Assembly (NCBI GenBank): GCA_944375905.1
Contig: CALWAS010000027.1
Span: 1-57,678, forward strand
From: an uncultured Bacilli bacterium
GTDB taxonomy: Bacteria; Bacillota_I; Bacilli_A; RFN20; CAG-826
Direction of reading: 5' to 3'
DNA: 57,678 nt
The translations under genes were made by a program, and so were the position numbers. Positions within the stretch are counted from its first letter, which is position 1, and every line of letters begins with the position of its first letter. A model generated the notes under the pieces. That model did no database searches. It saw nothing but the letters and a program-made list of their open reading frames with translations, and was not told where the DNA came from. Shown here piece by piece: positions 57,606 to 57,678 of the stretch.

Positions 57606-57678
57606 TCAATCCTCCTCAAAAGTAGAGTCAGTCGAATTCTCATTTGTCTCAAGATGATAACGCTGACTAACAAATGGC
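57606..57678 (-). CDS. C-terminal end of an unidentified gene, cut by the window edge
   Basis: The minus strand reads PFVSQRYHLETNENSTDSTF and two more acidic residues before a TGA at 57606-57608, just before the ribosome site of the next gene. Only about 23 residues are visible and the tail is acidic and Ser/Thr-rich; identity cannot be given. The close spacing says it belongs to the same operon as the next two genes. Confidence 0.5.
   Translation of the reverse strand, partial: PFVSQRYHLETNENSTDSTFEED

Noticed and set aside
1-57678. CRISPR array
   Set aside because: No set of regularly spaced identical repeats with unique spacers is present; the only tandem array is the coding collagen repeat.

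Overview
The window is a stretch of bacterial chromosome with a high G+C core and lower G+C patches. The genes kept in order (mraZ-rsmH-[short membrane protein], ftsA-ftsZ, ileS, lspA, rluD, rnhC, mutS2, uvrC, pheS-pheT) together with T-box leaders point to a Firmicutes (Bacilli) host. The division cluster contains none of the mur/mraY/ftsW/ftsI genes that normally lie between rsmH and ftsA. This suggests a reduced lineage close to the Mollicutes/RF39-type Bacilli (inference). TGA is used as a stop (for example hsdR and rnhC) and Trp is TGG, so the genetic code is standard. Several lipoproteins, a lipoprotein signal peptidase and large surface proteins suggest a host-associated cell that displays many proteins on its membrane.

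Layout: (1) 0.1-4.4 kb, all on the minus strand: a repeat-like helical protein, a 47-residue lipoprotein, a HAD hydrolase, a cation/proton antiporter and a GNAT acetyltransferase. (2) 4.8-10.9 kb: a minus-strand operon of three large lipoproteins (Ser-rich; InlB-like plus BspA-like; collagen-like plus InlB-like plus BspA-like). (3) 10.9-12.5 kb: A+T-richer DNA with a nitroreductase and decayed sequence. (4) 12.5-30.0 kb: a composite mobile region. Its outer shell is a serine-recombinase module (small protein, frameshifted recombinase 1, N-truncated recombinase 2, intact recombinase 3). Nested inside is a type I restriction-modification locus: ImmA/IrrE peptidase (divergent), a pseudo-methylase fused to a target-recognition domain, HsdR, two different HsdM, a half HsdS, a full HsdS, a tyrosine recombinase and a silent HsdS cassette. 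A 20-bp repeat (tctcaatttatcgagatgtt) occurs three times in direct orientation, and its first 13 bp a fourth time. Together with a 37-bp repeat at the 3' side of each second-TRD cassette, these repeats mark exactly the swappable HsdS segments. (5) 30.2-50.5 kb: housekeeping core with tRNA-Arg(TCT), DNA repair, RNA processing, two aminoacyl-tRNA synthetase operons with T-boxes, division genes and a CoA-disulfide-reductase-like enzyme. (6) 50.5-55.5 kb: a surface locus with a 992-residue beta-rich protein ending in a Hint (intein-like) domain, overlapping a TasA-like small secreted protein, then a polytopic membrane protein and a MazG-like pyrophosphohydrolase. (7) 55.7 kb to the end: a lower-G+C operon of unrecognised genes running off the window.

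The most interesting system is the type I R-M locus. The arrangement predicts combinatorial exchange of two first-half TRDs and two second-half TRDs by recombination between direct repeats, next to a dedicated tyrosine recombinase whose ribosome-binding site can pair with an upstream complement. The locus also carries a catalytically degenerate methylase-TRD fusion and two intact methylase subunits. It appears to have landed inside a serine recombinase gene. All functional statements are read from sequence motifs and context only; no database search was run.
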